DNA from: Desulfobacterales bacterium
GTDB lineage: Bacteria > Desulfobacterota > Desulfobacteria > Desulfobacterales > JAFDDL01
NCBI GenBank assembly: GCA_034003325.1
Contig: JAVEYW010000004.1
Span: 186,001-250,000 of the forward strand
DNA: 64,000 nt
Direction: 5' to 3'
Made by a program: the position numbers and the translations under genes. The notes under the pieces were generated by a model that saw only the letters and a list, made by a program, of their open reading frames with translations, was not told the DNA's origin and did no database searches. Of this stretch, positions 17,104-24,934 are shown in pieces. The first letter of the stretch is position 1. The number at the start of each line of letters is the position of its first letter.

Positions 17104-17625
17104 ATGAAAAAAAACCGATATGGCAGAATCGTTAATATCTCCAGCTTGATGGGGTCTTTTTCAGAAACAACCGACCCTAACTCGGTGTACTCGGAGCTGC
17201 TTTCGCCGGCCTATCGGTATTTCAAGATGCTGCTAAACGCCATGACGGTATTACTGGCCAAAGAATTGCGGGACACCAATATCCTGGTGAACACCACCTG
17301 CCCCGGCTGGGTGGGTACCCGATTAGGCCCTTTCGGCCCTTTACCAGAAACATGCACGCTTTTGCGTGTTTATTCGCCGAAGGTGAAAGATGGCTTTTAT
17401 GCATCCCGGCATCCCAGCATTCCAGCATCCGGCTTTGCCGGATTAGGGAGAGAGCGAGCACCTGTCATGCCGGAGCAGGCAGCCGTCACACCGGTGTGGC
17501 TGGCCACATTGCCGGATAACGGACCTACCGGAGGCTTTTCCGGGAACGGCAACCGATTCCCAGGTAACAACACACCAAAGGAAGCTGCTCTTACCCCCAT
17601 TCATCCGTCACTCGGGAAACCGTAG
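17104..17625 (+). pseudogene. Short-chain dehydrogenase remnant interrupted by a repeat
   Basis: C-terminal part of an SDR oxidoreductase: GRIVNISSLMGSFSE (strand with the catalytic Ser context), YRYFKMLLNAMTVLLAKEL (Y-x3-K helix) and ILVNTTCPGWVGTRLG, continuing after a foreign block with RERAPVMPEQAAVTPVWLATLPDNGPTGGF. The Rossmann GxxxGxG start is missing, so the gene is 5' truncated. Exactly 120 bases (17328-17447) interrupt the conserved CPGWV..T.L..-PEQ.A link and are translated in frame as about 40 unrelated residues. The end beyond GGFSGNGNRFPG is also atypical. It is therefore a decayed gene, not a functional dehydrogenase. Confidence 0.85.
17328..17447 (+). mobile_element. Interspersed repeat copy 3 (subfamily B) inserted in a gene
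   Basis: GATTAGG occurs at 17321-17327 and again at 17441-17447, flanking 113 bp of repeat. Removing the repeat and one GATTAGG restores a continuous, SDR-like coding sequence (T-R-L-G-R-E-R-A-P). This reads as a target duplication and shows the element is, or was, mobile. It encodes no protein, so any transposition would need an enzyme acting in trans. Confidence 0.85.
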
Positions 17626-17638
17626 CCTCTTGAGCCAG

Positions 17639-17766
17639 TTTCAAAACGCCCCATTTCGGCCGATCTCTGCGTTGCGCTCAAATTTCAATCCTCAAAATAC
17701 TACATGTATTCCTACGGTTGAAATTTTCGCGCGCCTTGACCTCGACCGAACTGAAACGTTTTGAAA
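17639..17766. repeat. 128-bp imperfect palindrome
   Basis: Both arms begin, in opposite directions, TTTCAAAACG and continue with ..CGG.CGA....GCGC..AAATTTCAA; the centre is near ATACTACATGTATTCC. A transcript of either strand would fold into a long hairpin. It stands alone between the SDR remnant and the zinc-ribbon gene; the rest of 17626-17978 holds no gene. Confidence 0.65.
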
Positions 17767-17978
17767 ATAGCTCTCTTATTTTCTTTTCGTCATATTTTCC
17801 TGCCTTCGTTCCATTACGCCTCTTCTGTCACCCGCTGACCTTCTTTCGGGGAGATGGAACGTGTAGGAAAACTGACGACGATCAATCCCGAGCCTCAGAC
17901 CACAATATTTATTTTTGTTATCAATCATAATCACCTCGGTATTGCAGGTGGATCGCGATCATCCTATCGTCACGAAAA

Positions 17979-18200
17979 TCAGTGCCTATGGTCGTGCGGG
18001 ATATTAATACTATCAGGATGATGCGGTTCTGCATGGTGATGGGGGTGATCATGGGCCGTGGTATCATGTCGATGCGTATGCGAATGGATGATAATCTGCC
18101 CGGTAGCGTCGCAACTGCTGCAGTTTTGCGCGCTGATCTTCCCGGTCCCCATGCATTCGGGACATTCTTCCATTCTCTGGTTGTTGATTTGCTCCTTCAT
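17979..18200 (-). CDS. Small zinc-ribbon protein with histidine-rich tail
   Basis: A 73-residue protein. Residues about 13-40 carry two DnaJ-like zinc-ribbon half-motifs, CPECMGTG and CSSCDATG. The C-terminal half is rich in His, Asp and Pro (HSHTHRHDTTAHDHPHHH...PHDHRH), so it should bind Zn or another transition metal strongly. A clear GGAGAG stands 5 bases before the ATG, supporting translation on this strand rather than the overlapping opposite frame. It could be a metal-storage or chaperone-like accessory protein; no specific function is known to me. Confidence 0.75.
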   Translation of the reverse strand: MKEQINNQRMEECPECMGTGKISAQNCSSCDATGQIIIHSHTHRHDTTAHDHPHHHAEPHHPDSINIPHDHRH

Positions 18201-18604
18201 TATTCTCTCCTTTCAAGGTGTTGCGCCGAAACGACCGGTTACGGTCATTGACTATTTAAAGATAAATCGCAGCCACTGATCAAACCATAGCGTATAGACA
18301 GTATATGGCTTATTAATGGCAGGTATTTTAAATCGCTTCATTTTTTGTTATTTTTTTAACATTAGATAAAACGACCACGGGAAAACTTTTTTTAAAAAAC
18401 CATTTTTCAGTCGCTTGATGAGGCGCGTTTGGCAGGTCTTCGACCCGTTAGATCAACGGGTTGAACGCAACGGCACCTTAACTTTCGGCAACCGCTTATA
18501 ATAAGGTGGATACCGTATCGTCAGCGCCGCTTATTTGCGCTACCCTCAATTCATTCCTGAAAACCGTTGGTTTCAATAAAACCGAACCGAAAGGAGGATG
18601 TCCC
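18201..18604. other. Divergent intergenic region, no gene seen
   Basis: About 400 bases between the zinc-ribbon and PfpI genes. A short stem (gacccgtt/aacgggtt) is at about 18440-18460, and an AT-rich stretch lies at 18330-18410. No promoter is assigned. Confidence 0.4.
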
Positions 18605-19114
18605 ATGAGTAAAATAGCCGTCATCATAACAGACTTGTTTGAAGACTCGGAATATACGGAGCCCGCCAAGGCATTCAAAGCAGCCGGGCATCAATTGATC
18701 CATGTGGGGTTGACCCAAGGGGTAACGGTAAAAGGCAAGAAGTCGGAAACGCCGGTGAAGATCGACAAAGCCGTTAAAGACGTAACCGTTGAAGATTTCG
18801 ATGCCCTTTTGATTCCCGGAGGGTACTCGCCGGACAAGCTAAGGGTGGACAAGGATGCGGTGCAATTTTCCAAATCCTTTGTTCAAAGCGGCAAACCGGT
18901 TTTTCTTATCTGCCACGCCGCCCAACTGCTCATAACGGCGGACGTGATAAGAGGACGGAAGGTGACCGGATGGCAATCGATTGTTCAGGATATCAAGAAT
19001 GCCGGCGCGCAATATTCCGACCAGGCAGTGGTTGAGGATGACAACTTGGTTTCGAGCCGCCATCCGGGCGATTTACCCGTATTCATAGAAACTTCGCTGA
19101 AAAAATTGCAGTGA
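18605..19114 (+). CDS. DJ-1/PfpI family protein
   Basis: A 169-residue class I glutamine-amidotransferase-like fold protein. The nucleophile elbow is LICHAAQLL (Cys about residue 101), with an acidic residue in the early LFEDSEYTEP segment and a His in SSRHPGDLP. This is the PfpI/YhbO type, associated with protease, deglycase or glyoxalase-like stress protection. AAAGGAGG lies 8 bases before the ATG; the longer frame to 18506 is not supported. It is followed by a hairpin at 19131 that separates it from the convergent cytochrome gene. Confidence 0.93.
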   Translation: MSKIAVIITDLFEDSEYTEPAKAFKAAGHQLIHVGLTQGVTVKGKKSETPVKIDKAVKDVTVEDFDALLIPGGYSPDKLRVDKDAVQFSKSFVQSGKPVFLICHAAQLLITADVIRGRKVTGWQSIVQDIKNAGAQYSDQAVVEDDNLVSSRHPGDLPVFIETSLKKLQ

Positions 19115-19130
19115 CCAGGCAGAAAGAAAT

Positions 19131-19166
19131 CCACGCCGGAATCATCACCATGGCGTTCCGGCGTGG
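19131..19166. terminator. Hairpin between convergent genes
   Basis: CCACGCCGGAA pairs with TTCCGGCGTGG, an 11-bp stem with a 14-base loop. On the minus strand it is followed by ATTTCTTTCT, so it may terminate the cytochrome transcript as well as the PfpI transcript. Confidence 0.6.
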
Positions 19167-19196
19167 ACAGGGGGCGCTTATCAATCCATATTGCCT

Positions 19197-20915
19197 CTAT
19201 CGAGCCAGCGTGAGCCCTCTTTCCGGCCTGCTGAAGTCGTGGCAATTGCTGCAGTCATATTTCTTATCTTTAACGTGCTTATCATGAATGACCGCAAAAC
19301 TTTTGTCTTCCTTTCTTCCGTGGCACTGTAGGCATACGGTGGACTTGTCCGCCTTTAGCTGGTACCCCAAATCCCCCTTCATATCCATGCGGGTTGTATT
19401 GCCGTGACAGGCTGTGCACTGAAGGGCAGCGAATGCCGGATTAATCCCATGGTTGAGGAGCTGATAGGTGTCTGTGACCACCCAGTCATAGGCCTCATCG
19501 GCAGGGTATCCCATGGCGGTGAGCCCTTGCTGAATGGCGGTGTTCACATTTCCCGTGGTCTTGAGATACTCAAGCGTATTCAGGGCAATTAATCGATTGT
19601 CGGCTGTGGTTTTGGGTTGAACGGCCGTTTTGTATTTGAACGGGTAAAGCTTTCCATCGGTAACATCCCCCAAGGGGATGGATGTCGGCCAGGTATCGGT
19701 GCTCTCATTATACGTCCGGCCGGCATCATCACCGAGCAGCGCATTGTCGCTTTTTCGGTTCCAGAACTTGTAGGTCGGGGACAGGTCCGTCATCTTTTCT
19801 GTATACGGATGGCCGGGAAGGGCCGAGGCATCGGCCGGGCTTCCGTCATGGTGGAATTGCCAATCCCGATAGATTTCCGTGGCTACCTTCCCATAGACCG
19901 GAATATGACAGGTCTGGCAGGCCACTCTCGCCACATGGTCGTTAATTTTTTGGGTGTCGTGTCCTTCGCGGGTATTCTTATCGGTGTGGCAGGTCAGACA
20001 GCTTATTTCCGCCCCCCGTGACAAATCATCGGTAGCCCGCAAGTCCGAGCCTTTGCCGATGACTTTGTGGTTGTTAAACACATGGCAGGACTGGCAAGCC
20101 AGGTCGGCTCCGGCGCCGTTCATGTGTACATCAAAATTGCGGTCGACATTGGTTATTGTGGCAAGGGACAGATCACCTCGCTTGACAGCGTCACCACCGC
20201 CGGCCTTGGCATGGCATGCCAGGCAATTTGCCCGGGTGGGCCGGTGCACATTTTGAACAAGACTGTTGCTCGGGTTGACAACCCCCATGGTGCCGTCAGA
20301 CAATCGGACTCTTTGCGCGGCGTAAGTGTCGTTATGACACATCAGGCAATCAACGTTCTCCGGATTGTCGGCTGCTTTATCGGGCCGCAGGCCACGGCCC
20401 GCGTGACAGGCACCGCACATCGGCCAGTTGCCTTCAATGTTGATACAGTAGCTGTTGACCGCGTTGGTAAGTTTGCCCTGGCGAATTCCGGCACCGTTCA
20501 CCATGTCCGGCGCATCCCCCAACCACTGATAATGGGTGGTCTGCAGCATCTCTCCGGCCTGCTTCGCATGGCAGGAAAGACAATTGGCAGGGTAATCCGC
20601 GTATGTCAATCCTGCATGGGGACCGGTACCGCTGTTATCGTCATCGGATATCAGGTCTGCACCGTTACAATCTTGATCAATCCCGTCATCAGCAATTTCC
20701 GGTGCCCCCGGGTATACTGATGCATCGCTGTCGTTGCAGTCTTTATTGGCTGAAAAACCGTCTTTATCGGCGTCAATATTTTTACTTGCCCTTTGTACAG
20801 GAGGTTTGTTGTCGCCCTGATCGGATTTGCCATAGGCAGTGGTCCCCAACAGCATCAGGCTAGCAAGGATCAGAATGTAGACGAAGACTTTTGGCCCGCT
20901 TTCCCAGTTTTTCAT
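19197..20915 (-). CDS. Exported decaheme c-type cytochrome with MopE-like metal-binding motif
   Basis: A 572-residue protein with a signal peptide (VFVYILILASLMLLGTTAYG) and ten CxxCH haem-binding motifs: CLSCH, CGACH, CLMCH, CLACH, CQSCH, CLTCH, CQTCH, CTACH, CLQCH and CSNCH. After the signal, residues about 45-90 carry a MopE-type calcium/metal motif (DADKDGF...DCNDSDASVYPGAPE...DGIDQDCNG). It should act in the periplasm or at the outer surface as an electron conduit. The ATG at 20915 has GGAGG 9 bases upstream. No porin or partner cytochrome is adjacent, but a MerR-type regulator is divergently encoded and may control it. Confidence 0.93.
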   Translation of the reverse strand: MKNWESGPKVFVYILILASLMLLGTTAYGKSDQGDNKPPVQRASKNIDADKDGFSANKDCNDSDASVYPGAPEIADDGIDQDCNGADLISDDDNSGTGPHAGLTYADYPANCLSCHAKQAGEMLQTTHYQWLGDAPDMVNGAGIRQGKLTNAVNSYCINIEGNWPMCGACHAGRGLRPDKAADNPENVDCLMCHNDTYAAQRVRLSDGTMGVVNPSNSLVQNVHRPTRANCLACHAKAGGGDAVKRGDLSLATITNVDRNFDVHMNGAGADLACQSCHVFNNHKVIGKGSDLRATDDLSRGAEISCLTCHTDKNTREGHDTQKINDHVARVACQTCHIPVYGKVATEIYRDWQFHHDGSPADASALPGHPYTEKMTDLSPTYKFWNRKSDNALLGDDAGRTYNESTDTWPTSIPLGDVTDGKLYPFKYKTAVQPKTTADNRLIALNTLEYLKTTGNVNTAIQQGLTAMGYPADEAYDWVVTDTYQLLNHGINPAFAALQCTACHGNTTRMDMKGDLGYQLKADKSTVCLQCHGRKEDKSFAVIHDKHVKDKKYDCSNCHDFSRPERGLTLAR

Positions 20916-21338
20916 TTTAAATTCCTCCATAAAAATAAGCATGTTGACCGATCGCGCCCCCCCCGAAGCCGTCATGGACGGCATGCTTGGTGTTGCGGAT
21001 CGGTCCGACGATTTCTTGGCCTTATAGAGTATGTGAAATATTTTGTCTATACAAAATTTTGAATAGATTCGGCAAAGGGCGTCATGCCCATACCCCCATC
21101 CATTCTCTTACTTCAATTAACTTGCTGAAAATAAATATAATATCGGTTAGTCAAGGTATTTCATGGGGGAGGTCAGTATAGGCGGGCATGGCGTTTAGTT
21201 GGACTGCCTATGCACAATAGTTGACACCTTTTATGCAAAACAGGCAATCATTTGATGATCAATTCCATTTGTGGTACAAAGGAATCCGTTAGATTCGCCG
21301 GGTACCACTATTATTCCAATCTAAAATTATACTGGGCA

Positions 21339-21773
21339 ATGAAGCTGATGGATTCAGGCAACAAACGGGAAGATACATTCCTTATCAACGAAGTGTCCCG
21401 ACGAGTCGGATTATCTCAGAAACGAATTCGGGAATACGAAAAGGGCGGCCTCGTAAAGCCCGAACGTGAATTACGGTCCAATAACCGCCGATATTCCGAA
21501 TCGGAGATCAACCAGATCCTTAGAATTAAAGAATTAATCCATGAGCACGGTTTCACGATAGCATGCCTGAAATATTTTCTATCATCCGCCCCGTGCTGGA
21601 TCATTTTTAACTGTCCGGAGAAAGAAACCTGCCCGACTTACAGCAACCCCCGAACGCCTTGCTACGAAATGGTCAAAAAAGCTGCTGTTCAAAACGAACT
21701 GAAGAACTGCCAAAGCTGCCCCATATATCTTAACCGTAATGAGCAAAAAATGCCGCTTCTGGCAAAACCATAA
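21339..21773 (+). CDS. MerR-family regulator with cysteine-rich C-terminus
   Basis: About 144 residues. The N-terminal half is a MerR winged helix (FLINEVSRRVGLSQKRIREYEKGGL, then NNRRYSESEINQILRIKELI). The C-terminal half has a cysteine cluster (CWIIFNC...CPTY...PCYEM...CQSCPIY), seven Cys in all, which suggests a metal or redox sensor. The start is uncertain: the frame is open to 21252, and no candidate ATG has a good ribosome binding site. It is divergent from the decaheme cytochrome across about 400 bases in which I see no firm promoter; that gene is its most likely target. Confidence 0.82.
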   Translation: MKLMDSGNKREDTFLINEVSRRVGLSQKRIREYEKGGLVKPERELRSNNRRYSESEINQILRIKELIHEHGFTIACLKYFLSSAPCWIIFNCPEKETCPTYSNPRTPCYEMVKKAAVQNELKNCQSCPIYLNRNEQKMPLLAKP

Positions 21774-22047
21774 TTCCGGCTCTGATCAATTGTAGATCAG
21801 GGTATCTGGTGATCCGGTCTGCAAGGTGAATTTCTGCAGATTTCCACCTCGATGAGGGCGAATTCCGTATTCGATCTGCAGATACCGCCTATTCGCCGTT
21901 TTCAAGCAAACTACTTTCGATGGTCAGGACAATCGCATGTAGAAATGAACAGCCGGGAGCGAAAGCCTTGAGGTGGATCGGATGGAAGCTGCGGCACTGT
22001 TTGAACGCGTTCCGCGTGAGTTTGCCGCAGTTGGAATCCGATTTTTC

Positions 22048-23811
22048 TCAAGGCTGAAGCGGCCTATGGGTTACATACGATTGCCTTGTTTCGATGGTCG
22101 GTATCGATGCCGAAAGGATCGTCCCCTTGCCGGGCGCGGAAAACACATCAAAGGTGCCCTTGCAGATTTCAACCCGTTCTTTCATGCTGCGCAGCCCGAA
22201 GCCGGATACCATCTGATCCATCTCAAGCGTTTGACGGACATCGAACCCGCAGCCATTGTCATCCACCTTTAGCAACAGCCGGTCCCACCCCATGGCCAAC
22301 TCGATACGAACCTTGTCGGCACCACTGTGTTTGCCGATGTTGGTCAGCGCCTCCTGAACGACACGATAGACGATCGTTCTGATTTCATCTGCTATTTCAT
22401 CCTGCGGAATCGCGGCGTTAAAGTCCACTTCAATTTTCGGAAAATATTCTTTGAATTTTTTTATATTTTCAGCCACAGCCGCTGTCAAACCGAATTCATC
22501 GAGTGCCGGCGATCGCATTTGATAGGATATACGCTTGCTCTCTTTGATGGTGTCGGCCAGATAACCGATAATTTGCTCAAGAGAGAAGATGCCTTCAGGC
22601 GGCAATGCCTTTGTTTCGGCCACCCTGGATTCCAGCAACAGTTTGATTGCGGACAAGCTGCCGCCGATGCCATCGTGAATTTCCTTGGCCAATGCCTTTC
22701 GATCGTTTTCCATGACGGAGATATTTTGCCGGGTCAGTTCCTGAAGCTCCCTGTTGCGCAGCCGCAACTGAGCGGTACGCTCCGATACTATATTTTCCAA
22801 TGATTGCATCATGTTTTTGATCTCACGAATGTCGCGCCAGGTGACAATACCGCCTGTGACCCGACCGGCGGCGTCCCGTATCGGTGCGGCCGTACACAAC
22901 ACGGGCAGCTTTTCACCCCGATCGGTCACTTGAACGAGCTCCACATCCTTGACGATTTCACCGCTGCGAACGGCTCGCACAAGCGGCAGGTCATCCACCA
23001 CCAATGGGCTGTCACCATCGGCGGAATAGATTTGCAATTGCGCGACCGCTTCCGCCACGGACTTACCCTCATTAGCAACACCATACACCTCTTCGGCGTG
23101 GCGGCTTACCCGCTTCAGGGTCAGCTTCTCATCGGCCATCACAATGCCCTCCGGCACATACGCCATCATCGCCGAGAGCATCCGGTCGCCTTCTTCCGCC
23201 CTGGTCAACGCCCGGCGCAACTCCTCCTGCAATCGCGCCAGATGCGCACCTGAAAAAAAAGAAATGGCGGCATTTATAAGGATAAGGGCAACTATCAGGG
23301 CAAAGGTCAGAAGGCCGGCATGTTGACGCGAGGCAAGAATTCGGGCGTGGCTGATATCAATCAGCCGTTGGGCGTCATCCGAGATAACCTGCGTTTCCAT
23401 CCAGAGATGAGAGACAAGAAGATTATATCGCTCAATCGCATTGGATCCTTTCGGTTGGAAAGAATCTGGAATCAGCTTTTCAAGCGTTTGTCCCGCATCG
23501 CGCAAGTTCGTTTTCATCTGTCGAAGAAGGGCTTCTTCACGGGCATTGATGCCGGTGATGCCACCTAAATGATCGGCAAGGGACTGTTGCGTCTTTTTAA
23601 TCTGGTGAATACGGCTCGGGTCCTGCGAGCTTGGAAACCTCGCCGACAATAATGACAGGGCTTGGGCCTTGTCTTTCATCATATCGAAGACCCGGATGCG
23701 CTCGACTTCCTTGTCGATGCCTCGAATGGCGGTAAAGAAAGCGACCCCGAACATAAGAGAAATGACAAGGGATACCCCGACGCTCAACAGGATTTTTCGC
23801 CGTATTTCCAT
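22048..23811 (-). CDS. Membrane HisKA_3 sensor histidine kinase with PAS domain
   Basis: A 587-residue NarL-family kinase. It has a transmembrane segment at about 10-30, a helical periplasmic region to about 170, a second transmembrane segment near 175-195, a PAS domain (about 205-330), a coiled coil (about 330-370), the HisKA_3 phosphoacceptor EIHDGIGGSL near 385, and an HATPase (DNGCGFD and SGFGLRSMKERV). It is translated 6 bases after the stop of the substrate-binding-protein gene, so the pair is an operon in which the binding protein may present a ligand to the kinase. No receiver is attached; orphan NarL-type regulators are at 41580 and 61730. Confidence 0.92.
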   Translation of the reverse strand: MEIRRKILLSVGVSLVISLMFGVAFFTAIRGIDKEVERIRVFDMMKDKAQALSLLSARFPSSQDPSRIHQIKKTQQSLADHLGGITGINAREEALLRQMKTNLRDAGQTLEKLIPDSFQPKGSNAIERYNLLVSHLWMETQVISDDAQRLIDISHARILASRQHAGLLTFALIVALILINAAISFFSGAHLARLQEELRRALTRAEEGDRMLSAMMAYVPEGIVMADEKLTLKRVSRHAEEVYGVANEGKSVAEAVAQLQIYSADGDSPLVVDDLPLVRAVRSGEIVKDVELVQVTDRGEKLPVLCTAAPIRDAAGRVTGGIVTWRDIREIKNMMQSLENIVSERTAQLRLRNRELQELTRQNISVMENDRKALAKEIHDGIGGSLSAIKLLLESRVAETKALPPEGIFSLEQIIGYLADTIKESKRISYQMRSPALDEFGLTAAVAENIKKFKEYFPKIEVDFNAAIPQDEIADEIRTIVYRVVQEALTNIGKHSGADKVRIELAMGWDRLLLKVDDNGCGFDVRQTLEMDQMVSGFGLRSMKERVEICKGTFDVFSAPGKGTILSASIPTIETRQSYVTHRPLQP

Positions 23812-23817
23812 ATCAGC

Positions 23818-24822
23818 CTACCTGTATAGTGTGACCAATTCAGGCGCTACCGCGTCCATTACGTCGGTATGCAGGTATTGCAAGACATCGGGTGGCACTT
23901 CGGTTCTTCCCGCCTTTTTCAGTTTCCACTGAACATAATTTTGCAGGGCATTGACCATGGACTGGTTAAATAAAACTTCCAATCGGGTTTGCCGCCAGGA
24001 CGCTTCAACAAATGCCGGATCAAACCCCCATTTGCGGGCAACGAGGCGTTTTGCCTCAGCCTCATCGGATCGCACAAACGACTCTGCCTTCAGTAAGGCG
24101 GAAAGAAGCCTTTTCAACGGTTCGGCCGATCGGACAGCGCCGTCCTTCATAGCCAGGATCCAATGGTAGTCGAGGTTATTCTGGCTGGACCAGGAGACAC
24201 CGTTCGCGTCCAGACGCACGGTCGCCTCGTAAGCGAAAATTTCGAAAGCCGAGACTGCATCCACCTCCCCGTTCAACAGGACCTCGACCTGGCGAGCCGG
24301 GGCAATGTTCACGGCCGTAACCTCATTTGGCGAAATGTTTTCAATCAAGAGAAAAGTGTAAAGGAAATAGTCGCTTACCGTATCCGCGCTGAAACCGATG
24401 CGCTTTCCTCTCAGATCGGAGGGCGTTCGAATGCCCCTATCCTTTCTGGCCACGATTTTACTTCCCTCGGTTGTACCGATGGATGCCAGAACACGAAGGG
24501 CGGGATCTTTCAGCACTTCAACGGAAAATGCGACATCTGCCGCAGTAGCCACCCGGGCATCCCCCCGGCACATCGCTCTCAATGCCTCCAATCCCGACGG
24601 ATAAGGTTGAATCGAGATATCGAGACCCGCCTCTTTGAAATAGTTCTTTTCATCCGCCACGGCAATCAGGCCGGAGTAAATCGCTGGAGCAACCGCTATG
24701 GACAACTTGAGCGGGGGCCCCCAGGGCGACCTGTCGACACTGGCCACGCCCGCCCACAAAAGAAGAATAACGATCACCGACAGCGCGATCGCCCCTATGA
24801 CTTTATGCGGCGCAATTCTCAT
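23818..24822 (-). CDS. NMT1/SsuA-like substrate-binding protein without transporter
   Basis: A 334-residue type II periplasmic binding protein of the NMT1/THI5-SsuA group. It has an N-terminal hydrophobic anchor (VIGAIALSVIVILLLWAGVA), then LKLSIAVAPAIYSGLIAVADEKNYFKEAGLDI and TPSDLRGKRIGFS, the usual fold markers. No lipobox cysteine is seen, so it is probably a signal-anchored protein facing the periplasm. No permease or ATPase is nearby; the only partner is the downstream kinase. This suggests a sensing rather than a transport role. Ligands in this family include sulfonates, thiamine precursors, nitrate and aromatic acids. Confidence 0.9.
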   Translation of the reverse strand: MRIAPHKVIGAIALSVIVILLLWAGVASVDRSPWGPPLKLSIAVAPAIYSGLIAVADEKNYFKEAGLDISIQPYPSGLEALRAMCRGDARVATAADVAFSVEVLKDPALRVLASIGTTEGSKIVARKDRGIRTPSDLRGKRIGFSADTVSDYFLYTFLLIENISPNEVTAVNIAPARQVEVLLNGEVDAVSAFEIFAYEATVRLDANGVSWSSQNNLDYHWILAMKDGAVRSAEPLKRLLSALLKAESFVRSDEAEAKRLVARKWGFDPAFVEASWRQTRLEVLFNQSMVNALQNYVQWKLKKAGRTEVPPDVLQYLHTDVMDAVAPELVTLYR

Positions 24823-24934
24823 CCGTGCTCCCTTTAAAACAAAATGGCGTTAATGAGCAGCCTCTCATTCACGTGCCGGACATCCCCCGCTACCTGAATA
24901 TCGGGGGTTGCATCGCCGCGAACTGCATCGTCAA

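Noticed and set aside
17982-18251. Plus-strand reading frame over the zinc-ribbon gene
   Set aside because: The Met-rich product is the mirror of the His-rich tail on the minus strand, which has the real ribosome binding site and Cys motifs.
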